A DNA stretch of 64,000 bases from Marinobacter sp. LA51. GTDB taxonomy: Bacteria > Pseudomonadota > Gammaproteobacteria > Pseudomonadales > Oleiphilaceae. Location of the stretch: assembly GCF_030297175.1 (NCBI RefSeq), contig NZ_AP028070.1, positions 3,286,001 to 3,350,000 on the forward strand. The letters are read 5' to 3'. Positions within the stretch are counted from its first letter, which is position 1. Each line of letters opens with the position of its first letter. Both the position numbers and the translations under genes were made by a program. Under the pieces are notes generated by a model that had not been told where the DNA came from, did not search any database, and saw only the letters and a program-made list of their open reading frames with translations. Of this stretch, positions 16,280 through 24,904 are shown in pieces.

Positions 16280-18179
16280 ACAGTTGTGGCTGGCTACCAC
16301 CATCCTGATTGTCACGGCCTTTGCAGCCAGTCTTGCAGCCAGCCTGGTCTCGGCCCAGGCGTACTATCAGGAACAGCTGGCACTGAAGAACATTGATAGT
16401 GCGAACTCCCTTGCCATCACCCTTTCTCATACCGAAAAAGAACAGGCGCTGATTCGCTCCTTTCTCGATGCCCAGTTTGCCACCGGCCACTACCAGCGCA
16501 TTCGCCTGGAGTTCGGCAATGGCAAGTCGGTTGATTTGCGGAGTGAGGCCACGGATCTGAGCGCTCCGGGCTGGTTCCGGTCGCTCTTTCCGCTCAGAGT
16601 GCCCGCGGGCGTAGCCACCGTGTCTGATGGCTGGGTCAATTACGGGACGGTGTCCGTGGAGAGCGCGACCAGCTATGCCGCCAACTCACTGTGGGTGACC
16701 GCCCAGCGTTTGTTCTTGTGGCTTACGCTGGTCGCCCTGTGCGCAGGATTGGCTGGTAGCTGGCTGGTGCGCCGAATCAGTCACCCCCTGAAAGATGTGG
16801 TGCAGCAAGCCGAGGCCATTGGCGAGAAACGCTTTATCGTCTCCGCGGAACCCAGAACCACCGAATTCCGGCGGGTAGTTCGGGCCATGAACAAATTGTC
16901 CCGGCGCGTCGAGAACATGCTGGAGAGCGAGGCCAAGGCACTGGCGGAGATGCGCGAAAAAGCCCTGCACGACCCTGTCACCGGCGTTGCCAACCGGGAG
17001 TTCTTTGCCAATCGTCTTGATGCGCTGCTAGCCGATCACGACAACGATGCCCGGCACACCCTGATTCTGGCCCGAGTGCCCGAGCTTGCGAGCCTGAACG
17101 CCAAGCTTGGCCATGAGCAGGTCAATGCCGAGCTCCGCCGATTCTGTTCCCAGGTGTCAGATAATTTTGCAGACTGCGACCACCACTTCACTGACTTTTT
17201 TATCGGGCGCCTGAACGGTTCGGACTTCGGCATTCTGCTGACCGAATTTCACGACACCCATGCGCTCGGCGATATGCTTGTCTCTGGAATCCAGGGGCCC
17301 GGCAACCAGGAAGAGCGCCAGGATCTGCGGTTCTCAGCCAGCGTTTTCCAGCCAGGCACCAGCAGGGCTGAGGTAATGATGCGGGCCGATCACCTGCTGG
17401 CACAGGCCGAACAGGCACAAGAACCTCTCGTGATTGGTGAAGATAGCGAGGAAGACATTCCCTTCCGCAACGCGTCGGAATGGCGCGCCGCGATCCAGTC
17501 GGCGCTCGACAATGACGAATTGGACGAGGTACTGCACCCTCTGGTCGGCCGCGACGGCACTCCGCTGCATCAGGAAGCCAAGATTCGCCTGAAACTCAAC
17601 GGCGATTGGCGGGCTGCCGGTTACTTCCTGCCCTGGAGCCGACGCCTGGGGCTGCTCCCCATGGTTGATATCGCGATGATGAAGCATCTGAGTTCGATCG
17701 CACCGCCCGTTATTGGCAATCCTGTGCTCGTCCACGTCTCAACCGAAAGCCTGCTGGATGAGGACGCGTGCGATCGCATGCTGAAGCTGATCGAAGATCG
17801 CCCATCAGAATCGCACCCGCTCCGGCTCGAGCTTCCGGATTCGGCACTGAGCATTGGCGACTTACGCCTGAGCTCTTTCATTCACGAATCGCAACAGCGT
17901 GGATGCCAGGTTGGCATTGGTGGTGTCGGCCATAACCTGGAGCGCATTTCCAAAGTTCATGAACTTGGGCTGGACTACATCAAGACGGATCCGGTGTATG
18001 CCCAGCGTCTGGAATCGGACCATACCGCACAACAATACATGCAGCGACTCACAGCGTTGGCGCATTCCATTGGACTAGAGGTTTACCTGGCCGGGGCAAC
18101 ATCTGAGGCTTGCATTGAAGCAGCCTGGGAGGCAGGATTTAATGGAGTAACCGGCCCTGGAGTGTCGCGGGCCAGTTAA
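16266..18179 (+). CDS. lapD: LapD-type c-di-GMP receptor with degenerate GGDEF and EAL domains
   Basis: A 637-aa inner-membrane receptor. It has a first transmembrane helix (about 10-30), a LapD/MoxY-type periplasmic module (to about 150), a second helix, a HAMP segment (SWLVRRISHPLKDVV), then GGDEF and EAL domains. Both output domains look inactive: the GGDEF signature reads NGSDF, the EAL motif reads EAKIR, and the metal-binding DDFG stretch is IGGVG. This is the pattern of LapD, which binds c-di-GMP in its EAL fold and then holds LapG at its periplasmic domain so the adhesin is not cut. It overlaps lapG; its stop overlaps the convergent small gene by 4 bp. Confidence 0.93.
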   Translation: MSLVKQLWLATTILIVTAFAASLAASLVSAQAYYQEQLALKNIDSANSLAITLSHTEKEQALIRSFLDAQFATGHYQRIRLEFGNGKSVDLRSEATDLSAPGWFRSLFPLRVPAGVATVSDGWVNYGTVSVESATSYAANSLWVTAQRLFLWLTLVALCAGLAGSWLVRRISHPLKDVVQQAEAIGEKRFIVSAEPRTTEFRRVVRAMNKLSRRVENMLESEAKALAEMREKALHDPVTGVANREFFANRLDALLADHDNDARHTLILARVPELASLNAKLGHEQVNAELRRFCSQVSDNFADCDHHFTDFFIGRLNGSDFGILLTEFHDTHALGDMLVSGIQGPGNQEERQDLRFSASVFQPGTSRAEVMMRADHLLAQAEQAQEPLVIGEDSEEDIPFRNASEWRAAIQSALDNDELDEVLHPLVGRDGTPLHQEAKIRLKLNGDWRAAGYFLPWSRRLGLLPMVDIAMMKHLSSIAPPVIGNPVLVHVSTESLLDEDACDRMLKLIEDRPSESHPLRLELPDSALSIGDLRLSSFIHESQQRGCQVGIGGVGHNLERISKVHELGLDYIKTDPVYAQRLESDHTAQQYMQRLTALAHSIGLEVYLAGATSEACIEAAWEAGFNGVTGPGVSRAS

Positions 18180-18514
18180 TCGAAATCGAACAGATCGTCG
18201 CCGACTTCATCTATGAGGTTCAGGTGGTCATCCTGGCCTCGCATGGACTTTCGGGCCATCAGCTTTTGCTGGGCTTCCGGGGGTAGGTCGGTAAATCGGA
18301 TAATTCCTTTCACCGACAGCAGGTCGACAAGATCCTCGATGACCCGGATCAACGATGAATCAGACTCACGAAACCGCTGGTCCACCGGGAGGCCCGCGCC
18401 CGCTGTCAGGAAAGCCTGCAGGTCGGCATCGTCGGCAGGCACACTCACGAATCCGTCTAAAGGCTCCTCACTGACGGCGACAACGTCGCCCTGATTATTT
18501 CGCCTTACGTACAT
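18176..18514 (-). CDS. Small conserved-looking protein at the end of the adhesin secretion operon
   Basis: A 112-aa acidic soluble protein, starting MYVRRNNQGDVVAVSEEP. It has no signal peptide or membrane segment, and a DDHLNLIDEVGDDLFDFD tail. I recognise no domain; related short proteins are sometimes mislabelled as tryptophan synthase beta-like, which nothing here supports. Two adjacent ATGs (18517, 18514) follow GGGAG. It overlaps the LuxR-type gene by about 20 bp, so it is the last gene of the minus-strand exporter operon. A role in adhesin control is possible only by context. Confidence 0.7.
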   Translation of the reverse strand: MYVRRNNQGDVVAVSEEPLDGFVSVPADDADLQAFLTAGAGLPVDQRFRESDSSLIRVIEDLVDLLSVKGIIRFTDLPPEAQQKLMARKSMRGQDDHLNLIDEVGDDLFDFD

Positions 18515-19145
18515 CATCGCTCCCGTCGTTCGTCCGTTGCCCGCTCACCAGTAGCATCAATTGCATGCGATCACGCACACCCAGTTTCCTGAACACCGAT
18601 CCCATATGTTCCTTGACGGTTCTTTCAGTAATACCGAGTTCATCGGCAATCTCCCGGTTGGAGACACCTTTTGACGCACGACGAGCCACTTCCTGCTCCC
18701 TGGCAGTAAGCATGCTCAGGTCAGTCTCTTGGGATGCGGCTGGCGCCGAGTTCAGGGCACTCGACATTAACTGCAGCAACGAACCCAGCAGATTCTCCGG
18801 AAACCAGAGCCCACCGTATCGCAGGCTATCTGCAACCTGCTGGAAGACCCGACTGTTTGCAAGTGCAGGCACATAGGCCCGAGCGCCACAGGCCAGGGCT
18901 CGATTCATCTCGGCACTTTCAGGTATCCGGGTCAACACGGCAACCCGGCTGCCAGCTTCAGACCAGCTCTGCGCCAGGCTTTGCCAATCAGGCACATCGG
19001 TACAGAGCCACAGCAAACTCCCTTCAAAAGGCGAAGGCAACTGCTCTCCGGTCTCGAACAGGTACGCGTCCGGCAGCACCCGCTGCCAGTGCTCCAGCGG
19101 CCTGAAGGTTGGCGCGTAGACAAGGAAGGAATGGCCTACTGTCAT
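18495..19145 (-). CDS. LuxR/CsgD-like transcription regulator with atypical receiver domain
   Basis: A 216-aa regulator. The C-terminus is a clear LuxR-type helix-turn-helix: LTAREQEVARRASKGVSNRE, then IADELGITERTVKEHMGSVF. The N-terminal about 120 residues have a receiver-like fold, but the first strand (HSFLVYAPTF) lacks the acidic pair needed for metal binding and phosphorylation, so it probably works without phosphoryl transfer, like CsgD-type biofilm regulators. The start overlaps the adaptor gene stop by 4 bp (ATGA), placing it inside the type I secretion operon; control of the adhesin or exporter genes is a reasonable inference. Confidence 0.85.
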   Translation of the reverse strand: MTVGHSFLVYAPTFRPLEHWQRVLPDAYLFETGEQLPSPFEGSLLWLCTDVPDWQSLAQSWSEAGSRVAVLTRIPESAEMNRALACGARAYVPALANSRVFQQVADSLRYGGLWFPENLLGSLLQLMSSALNSAPAASQETDLSMLTAREQEVARRASKGVSNREIADELGITERTVKEHMGSVFRKLGVRDRMQLMLLVSGQRTNDGSDDVRKAK

Positions 19146-20569
19146 CGTTCACTCAATGCTTGGGAGGTTGCACGCACAACCGGTTTAAGAAGGTATTCCA
19201 GCACCGTTTTCTCGCCGGTGAGAATATCGACCTGGGCTGTCATCCCGGGAATGATCGCGAGCTGTTCGGAAAAGCCCTGAGCTTCTGTACGAAGCCTGGT
19301 CAGGTAATAGGTATTATCGTTTTCATCGGTGATGGTGTCGGCACTGATGTGTTCGACCGTCGCTTTCAGGCCGCCAAACACCGCGAAGTCGTAAGCGGTG
19401 AATTTAACGATGGCGTCCTGGCCCTTACGAATAAACGCGATGTCCTTCGGCGACACCCTTGCCTCCACCAACAGCTCATCGTTGAGAGGCACAATTTCCA
19501 CGACGTCCTGACCCGGCGACACGACACCGCCGACAGTTTGAACGAACAGCCGCTGCACAGTGCCATCCACCGGCGCCTCGATTTGGGTTTTACTGACCCG
19601 GTCACGGAGCCCCGACATCAGCTCCCGAGTTGCCGCCAGTTCACTCACCTTTTCCGACAGCTGTTCACGCCAGCGATTGGTCATCACCAACCGGGTCTCA
19701 CGAATTTTTGATTCGGCCTCGGCGATAGCGGAACGGGCCCTGGATATAGAGGCCTCTGCCTGACTGACCTCACCACGGGCATTGGAGATCTCCCGCTCCA
19801 ACTTAATCAGGTCTACCTCGGAAACCGCACCAGAAGCCAGCAACGGCTTTTTCAGCTCTAGCTCCCGGGAAGCCAGGCCAAGCACCTCTTTATATTGACG
19901 ACGGGCTGATTGCGCCTCTCTTAGGTCAGCCTGCCGTTGCTCCAGTTGTTGCTGGTAGATAATTTTCTGCTCGGCCAGTTCGTTTCGGCTGTTTTCAAAC
20001 AAAGACCTCTGCACCGAAACCAGCTCCGGCGCCCGTTCTTTAAAGTCCTCGGGGAAGCTAATTTCAGTACCTTCAACCAAGGCACTCAGGCGAAAAATGT
20101 CCGCCTGCAACGACAGCTCTCTCGACTTCTGCTCTGCAACATCGGAATCGAAGCGTGTTGACTCGATACTCACCAGCAGCTGCCCCTTCTTTACCAATTC
20201 GCCCTCTTCTACTGACAGGGTCTCAACCACCCCGCCGTCCAACGACTGAACGATCTGTAACTGGCTGGAAGGAATCACTTTGCCATCGCCACGGGCCACT
20301 TCGTCGATGGGCGCAAAACCGGCCCATACCAGCAACGCACCGAATGCCAGGAAAACCATCCACAGCAACGCTCGGGCACGAACCGGCTCTTGTTGTACAC
20401 GGGCCCACTCGCCATCGAGCTCCCACCCACGCTTGTCCGGCACATCAAGCCAGCGGCCCATCAGCCTGTCGAGCCACCGTTCTGTTCGACGCCCTACCCG
20501 ATCGGAGCCACGACCAATGCCGTGGAAGCCCTTTTCAACCAGGGAGGACTTTTCTCGATCGTCGGTCAT
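19142..20569 (-). CDS. lapC: LapC-like type I secretion membrane-fusion adaptor (HlyD family)
   Basis: The 475-aa periplasmic adaptor that links the inner-membrane ABC transporter to the outer-membrane channel. A cytoplasmic N-terminus of about 60 residues precedes one transmembrane helix (LLWMVFLAFGALLVWAGF). Then come a lipoyl-like half motif (GDGKVIPSSQLQIVQSLDGG), a long coiled coil (about 150-310) and a beta-barrel end (SPGQDVVEIVPLNDELLVEA). 4-bp overlaps on both sides tie it to the ABC transporter and the LuxR gene. The gene name is by analogy to the P. fluorescens lap operon. Confidence 0.9.
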   Translation of the reverse strand: MTDDREKSSLVEKGFHGIGRGSDRVGRRTERWLDRLMGRWLDVPDKRGWELDGEWARVQQEPVRARALLWMVFLAFGALLVWAGFAPIDEVARGDGKVIPSSQLQIVQSLDGGVVETLSVEEGELVKKGQLLVSIESTRFDSDVAEQKSRELSLQADIFRLSALVEGTEISFPEDFKERAPELVSVQRSLFENSRNELAEQKIIYQQQLEQRQADLREAQSARRQYKEVLGLASRELELKKPLLASGAVSEVDLIKLEREISNARGEVSQAEASISRARSAIAEAESKIRETRLVMTNRWREQLSEKVSELAATRELMSGLRDRVSKTQIEAPVDGTVQRLFVQTVGGVVSPGQDVVEIVPLNDELLVEARVSPKDIAFIRKGQDAIVKFTAYDFAVFGGLKATVEHISADTITDENDNTYYLTRLRTEAQGFSEQLAIIPGMTAQVDILTGEKTVLEYLLKPVVRATSQALSER

Positions 20570-22701
20570 GACGCCCCCCGGATTTTGCCCTGGCGCAATG
20601 CCTCAATAACCGTTTCCTTGGCGCCGTCAGCCACAACCCGGCCGCCATCGAGGACCACGATTCGGTTTGCCAGCTCCAGCAGTGAGGTACGGTGAGTGAC
20701 CATCACCACTGTCTTCCCCTCTGCCGCACGCGCCAACTGGCGTTTGAAATGCTCTTCACTAGAGTGGTCCAGGGACCCGCTGGGCTCATCCAACAGCAAT
20801 ATCGGTGGATCGCCCACCATCGCTCGTGCAATGGCAACGGCCTGGCGCTGACCACCGGACAAACGCTGTCCACGTTCGCCAATCTGCAGGTCGAAACCTT
20901 CCGGGTGGGCGTCCACATAGGACTTGAGCCCACTAAGCTCAGCTACCCGAAGCAACTCTTCGTCCGATACCGGACGCGACAGCAGGATGTTCTCCCGCAG
21001 ACTGCCGTAGAAAAGTTCAACGTCCTGTGGCACATAACCTATGTTCCGGCGCAACTCGGCCGGATCGAGCTGCCGCAGATCTACGTTATCCAAACTGATA
21101 GTGCCCGCTGCGGGGTAGTACAAGCCCAACAGTAGGCGCTGCAAGGTGCTCTTGCCCGAGCCATTCTTACCGAGAATCGCGACCCGCTCACCGGCGTTCA
21201 ATTTGACCGAGACGCCCTTAAGCGCCTGCTGACCGGATTCTGGGTACTCAAACTGAACGTCGCGGAACTCCACCTTGCCACTTAGGACCGGGCGGGAAAC
21301 CCATTTTTTGCCCGGCGTTCGTTCCTGCGGCAACGCCATGATCTCATCCAGTGTTCGCAGCGCTGTGGCAGCCTGGTGGTATTGCCCCAGCAGGCCCGCC
21401 GCCTGGCTAACCGGCGCCATGGCCCGGGAAGACAACAGGTAGGCGGCAATCAATCCACCCTGAGACAGCTCGCCCTCGATAATGAGGTATACCCCAAGGA
21501 TTATGATGGCAACAGACACAATATGCTGCGTCCATTGGGCGCCATTCTGAATGGTCGCGGCGATGAACTTCAGTCGAGCGCTGATGTTACTGATGTAAAG
21601 TGACGTGCGTTCGTAGGTAGCCTGAATCCGGCTTTCAACACCAAAGCTTTTGACCGACTCCAGGTTCGACAGGCCTTCCACAAGCGTTGCATTGCGCTGG
21701 GAACCTGCGGACATAGTTTCCTCGGACAGATCCCTGAGCCTACGCTGGGCTATGGACGCGTAAATGATGAGACCGACCGCGCCGACAACGACCGGAATCC
21801 CCAATGGCCAACTGATCAACATGATGACCAGCAGGAACAGCAACACGAACGGCAAGTCCACGAGACCAACCACCGTCATGGAACTTACGAACGAACGAAT
21901 CGATTCAAAGGACTGAACATTGGCGGCAAAGGCGCCGGCAGACTGGGGGCGGTGAGCAAGACTGAGGCCCAGAACCCGCTCCATGATCGAAGCGGACAGC
22001 TTGGCGTCTGACCGGCTCGCCGCCAGGTCAATAAACCAGCCCCGCATCAATCGAAGCAGAAGGTCGGCTGACAGAGCAATCAGCACTCCAATCGCCAATA
22101 CCCAGAGAGTGTGGGTAGCGTGATTCGGCACCACCCGATCGTAGACGTTCATTACGAAAAGCGGCATCGCGACTGCAAAAATGTTGATCATCAGCGCAGC
22201 AATGCAGATGTCACGATAGAGTTTTCGATTTTCAGCAATAACGCCCCAGAACCAGTGGCCTTTGCGGTCCGTGTGGGTGCGCGTGGCTCTCTTGTCAAAT
22301 TGGAACTTGGGACGGCAATACAGCACGGTGCCGGTGTACTGTTCCGATAACGCTGCGAGCGACGTTTGGGTCTCGGAGTCAGGTAATTGTGGGTAGATCA
22401 GCGAGACCGTGCCCTGCTCGACATCCAGGGCATGCAGGACGCAGGCCCGATCTCCATCCAACAAAAGAATCGCTGGCAGGAGCTCCGGGTTGATACCATC
22501 AAGAGGTTGTTTCTCAATCTGACTGGCGAAACCCAATCGCTGCGCGGCCCGACCAAAAGTAGAGGGCGTAAGCTTGCCCTCATCCAGTGGAAGCCCAAAC
22601 GAGATGCTCTCAGCCGATGCCTGCTGGCCATGAAACCTGCATACAACCTGCAGGCACGTCAGCAGACTATCGGCCTCATAGACTTGTTCGGATGTTCCCA
22701 C
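20566..22701 (-). CDS. lapB: LapB-like type I secretion ABC transporter with catalytically dead C39-like domain
   Basis: A 711-aa exporter. The N-terminal about 130 residues are a C39-like domain in which the catalytic Cys position holds Ser (ADSLLTCLQVV), so it probably docks the substrate without cutting it, as in RTX exporters. An ABC membrane domain with six predicted helices follows (about 160-440). Then comes the ATPase with Walker A GKNGSGKST, signature LSGGQRQ and Walker B ILLLDEP. It powers export of the giant RTX adhesin encoded divergently. It begins 21 bp after the TolC-OmpA gene and overlaps the adaptor gene by 4 bp. Confidence 0.93.
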   Translation of the reverse strand: MGTSEQVYEADSLLTCLQVVCRFHGQQASAESISFGLPLDEGKLTPSTFGRAAQRLGFASQIEKQPLDGINPELLPAILLLDGDRACVLHALDVEQGTVSLIYPQLPDSETQTSLAALSEQYTGTVLYCRPKFQFDKRATRTHTDRKGHWFWGVIAENRKLYRDICIAALMINIFAVAMPLFVMNVYDRVVPNHATHTLWVLAIGVLIALSADLLLRLMRGWFIDLAASRSDAKLSASIMERVLGLSLAHRPQSAGAFAANVQSFESIRSFVSSMTVVGLVDLPFVLLFLLVIMLISWPLGIPVVVGAVGLIIYASIAQRRLRDLSEETMSAGSQRNATLVEGLSNLESVKSFGVESRIQATYERTSLYISNISARLKFIAATIQNGAQWTQHIVSVAIIILGVYLIIEGELSQGGLIAAYLLSSRAMAPVSQAAGLLGQYHQAATALRTLDEIMALPQERTPGKKWVSRPVLSGKVEFRDVQFEYPESGQQALKGVSVKLNAGERVAILGKNGSGKSTLQRLLLGLYYPAAGTISLDNVDLRQLDPAELRRNIGYVPQDVELFYGSLRENILLSRPVSDEELLRVAELSGLKSYVDAHPEGFDLQIGERGQRLSGGQRQAVAIARAMVGDPPILLLDEPSGSLDHSSEEHFKRQLARAAEGKTVVMVTHRTSLLELANRIVVLDGGRVVADGAKETVIEALRQGKIRGAS

Positions 22702-22722
22702 GATTCACTCTTTTAATCCTGA

Positions 22723-24621
22723 TTAGTTCTGTGCTCCAAACCCGGCCGATCCTGGCGCTATAATCTGGATATTGGCCCGGCGATTGGCGTTCATGGCCGC
22801 CTCAACATTAGCCGTAAAACGAGGTTGGTAGAAGCCCTGCCCCTGAACGGTAATTCTCTCACGAGCAATACCATAGGAGCTTTCCAGACGTTCCGCTACC
22901 GCCTCAGCCCGCCGGACGGATAATTCCTGGTTATACGCAGGCGCTCCTGATTTGGAGGCGTGCCCAACTATTACCACTGTGGCGCCAGGTGTCTGTTTCA
23001 GAACTTGAGCAACACTTGCCAGTTCTGCGGTACTGCCAGCCTCAATTCGAGCCGAATCATTGCCAAATTCGATGACGGACGTCTTCACCACCTTGGGCGG
23101 ACTTTCAAGTGTGCAACCGCGTGCATTCACCCGAGCGCCCTTTGGAGTATTGGGGCATTCATCGCGATAATTTCGAACCCCATCTCCGTCGACATCCTGC
23201 AACAAGTCCATGGAGCCATTTAGCTCCACCGCCGGACAAATGCCGTCTGTGATCGTCAGTGGCTCGGCACCGAGTTCTTCGAGTGTCGGCAGGCCGTCAC
23301 GAACCAGACCCAGCGATGACACCAGGTGCCCCATGCCGGCCTGAACCCGCGCCACCGCCAGTTTCCGGTCGTAAATCGCATTGACGTAGGCTCGGCTGGC
23401 ATCGAAGTATTCGTTCTCCGCATCCAGAACGTCCAGCAGGGTACGCTCGCCAATATCAAACTGATCCTTATAGGCTGTGCGAACGCGCGCCGAGGACAAA
23501 CGGTGATTGTTGAGGATAGGGATCTGGCCTTCCAGATTGCCTACATCATTATAGGAAATCTGCAGTTCCTGGCGGATATCCACACAGGCTTTATCCCGTA
23601 GATCTTTGGCGACGTTTACCCGTTCAAATGCGCTACGCACCTGCGCTCGATCTGAGCCACCGCGATAGAGGTTCATGCTTAGTTCAAGACCAACTCTGCC
23701 GTCGGTTTCGGAATTGTCAAAACCCAATGTGTCGAAAGAGCGATGACCGTAACTGGCAACCAGATCCAGCCTCGGATGGTATCCGGACCGGTTCTCCTCA
23801 ACGTTAGCCTCGGCCGCTTCGATATCACGATGAGCGGCACGGAAGTCCGGGTTGCCCTCGTAAGCGATCCTCAATGCCTCGGTCACTGTCATGGGAACCA
23901 GTTCAGAGCCAAGCTCAACCTCTTCCATGCCAGAGGGTGGCGCAATCCCAATGATCCGCAGGTAGCGGGCTTTTACATCGTGAAGATTGCTGGCAACCAC
24001 CACCAGGTTGGATTCGGCCAGTGACAGCCGGCCACTGATTTGCTCAAGATCTGCCGCCCGGGCTACACCTGCCTCAGCACTCTGGCTGACCTGGTCATAC
24101 ACTTCCTGGTGGGCATCCAGATTGTTCCGGGCCAACTCCAGCAATTCTCGCTGCCGCTGAACATCCAGGTAAGCTCGCAGGGCCTCCAGTGAAGTCTCTT
24201 CAATAGCACCCAGCAGCTGGTAGTAGCTGACCAGCTGTTCTTCTTCCAGGCGGTCAACAGAGCTGCTGGTCTGGAAGCCGTCGTAAAGCATCTGAGTTAC
24301 AGAAATCTGCCCGTCGTAACCGTCGAATTCATCGACCGGGCCATAATTCCGGTGTTCAAGGCCGTAACGGGCATTGGCATCCACGGAAGGGAGGTAGCCG
24401 CCAAACGCACTGTCGGTGTCGTGCCCTGATTCCAGAAACTGGTGCCAGCTGGCTCGCACTTCCGGGTTGGTTTCAATGGCCCGGCTTACCGCATTGACCA
24501 GATCTGTGCTGGTGTTGGCTTGAACCGCAACCGGAGCCCCCAGTGACAGAGCAGTAAAAACTAAGGCCGACCCCACATAACCAATATTTTTCAAAATTGA
24601 CAAACCGACACTCCCATTCAC
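22723..24621 (-). CDS. TolC-family outer-membrane channel fused to a C-terminal OmpA peptidoglycan-binding domain
   Basis: A 632-aa protein. A signal peptide (ending VAVQAN, about residue 36) is followed by a TolC-type outer-membrane efflux domain (about 40-455). Next is a short calcium-binding-like linker (DVDGDGVRNYRDECPNTPKG) and then an OmpA-like domain (about 510-625) with VIVGHASKSG, SVRRAEAVAERL and NANRRANIQI. It serves as the LapE-like channel for adhesin export. The OmpA fusion would fix the channel to peptidoglycan, useful for a pore that holds a very large adhesin threaded through it. It is first in the five-gene minus-strand operon; the 283-bp gap to the adhesin gene must hold the promoter. 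Confidence 0.9.
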   Translation of the reverse strand: MNGSVGLSILKNIGYVGSALVFTALSLGAPVAVQANTSTDLVNAVSRAIETNPEVRASWHQFLESGHDTDSAFGGYLPSVDANARYGLEHRNYGPVDEFDGYDGQISVTQMLYDGFQTSSSVDRLEEEQLVSYYQLLGAIEETSLEALRAYLDVQRQRELLELARNNLDAHQEVYDQVSQSAEAGVARAADLEQISGRLSLAESNLVVVASNLHDVKARYLRIIGIAPPSGMEEVELGSELVPMTVTEALRIAYEGNPDFRAAHRDIEAAEANVEENRSGYHPRLDLVASYGHRSFDTLGFDNSETDGRVGLELSMNLYRGGSDRAQVRSAFERVNVAKDLRDKACVDIRQELQISYNDVGNLEGQIPILNNHRLSSARVRTAYKDQFDIGERTLLDVLDAENEYFDASRAYVNAIYDRKLAVARVQAGMGHLVSSLGLVRDGLPTLEELGAEPLTITDGICPAVELNGSMDLLQDVDGDGVRNYRDECPNTPKGARVNARGCTLESPPKVVKTSVIEFGNDSARIEAGSTAELASVAQVLKQTPGATVVIVGHASKSGAPAYNQELSVRRAEAVAERLESSYGIARERITVQGQGFYQPRFTANVEAAMNANRRANIQIIAPGSAGFGAQN

Positions 24622-24796
24622 TCGAACTCACTACTCTCTGATTGCCGCTCTCTATACGCAGTCACGCTATCAAAAGATGCACCCTGCCTAAACATAAGAG
24701 AAATGCGATCCCACTGTGCCGCATTATCGGCAAACTGGTGCCGAACTCACGGTATTTTACAAGCATTTACATTTCATGACGATAAACTCGCCCAAC

Positions 24797-24812
24797 CTGT
24801 ACTTCGGTACAG
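24797..24812 (+). promoter_or_regulatory. C(UUCG)G hairpin in the region between exporter operon and adhesin gene
   Basis: CTGTAC TTCG GTACAG forms a perfect 6-bp stem closed by a UUCG tetraloop, 93 bp before the adhesin start codon. The whole 283-bp gap (24622-24904) is otherwise gene-free and AT-rich and should carry the two divergent promoters. As DNA the site is also a 6-bp inverted repeat suited to a dimeric regulator. Which role applies is unknown. Confidence 0.45.
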
Positions 24813-24904
24813 TATGCAGTTAATTGCCCGGACTATAACGTAAGCTAATTCGAAAAAGCTCCAAAAACTTTCTGTTAGTTAATTTTTGTAATTAGAGGCA
24901 TGCC

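Noticed and set aside
18176..18514. Label of tryptophan synthase beta-like for the small operon-end protein
   Set aside because: At 112 residues it lacks the PLP lysine region and any TrpB motif.
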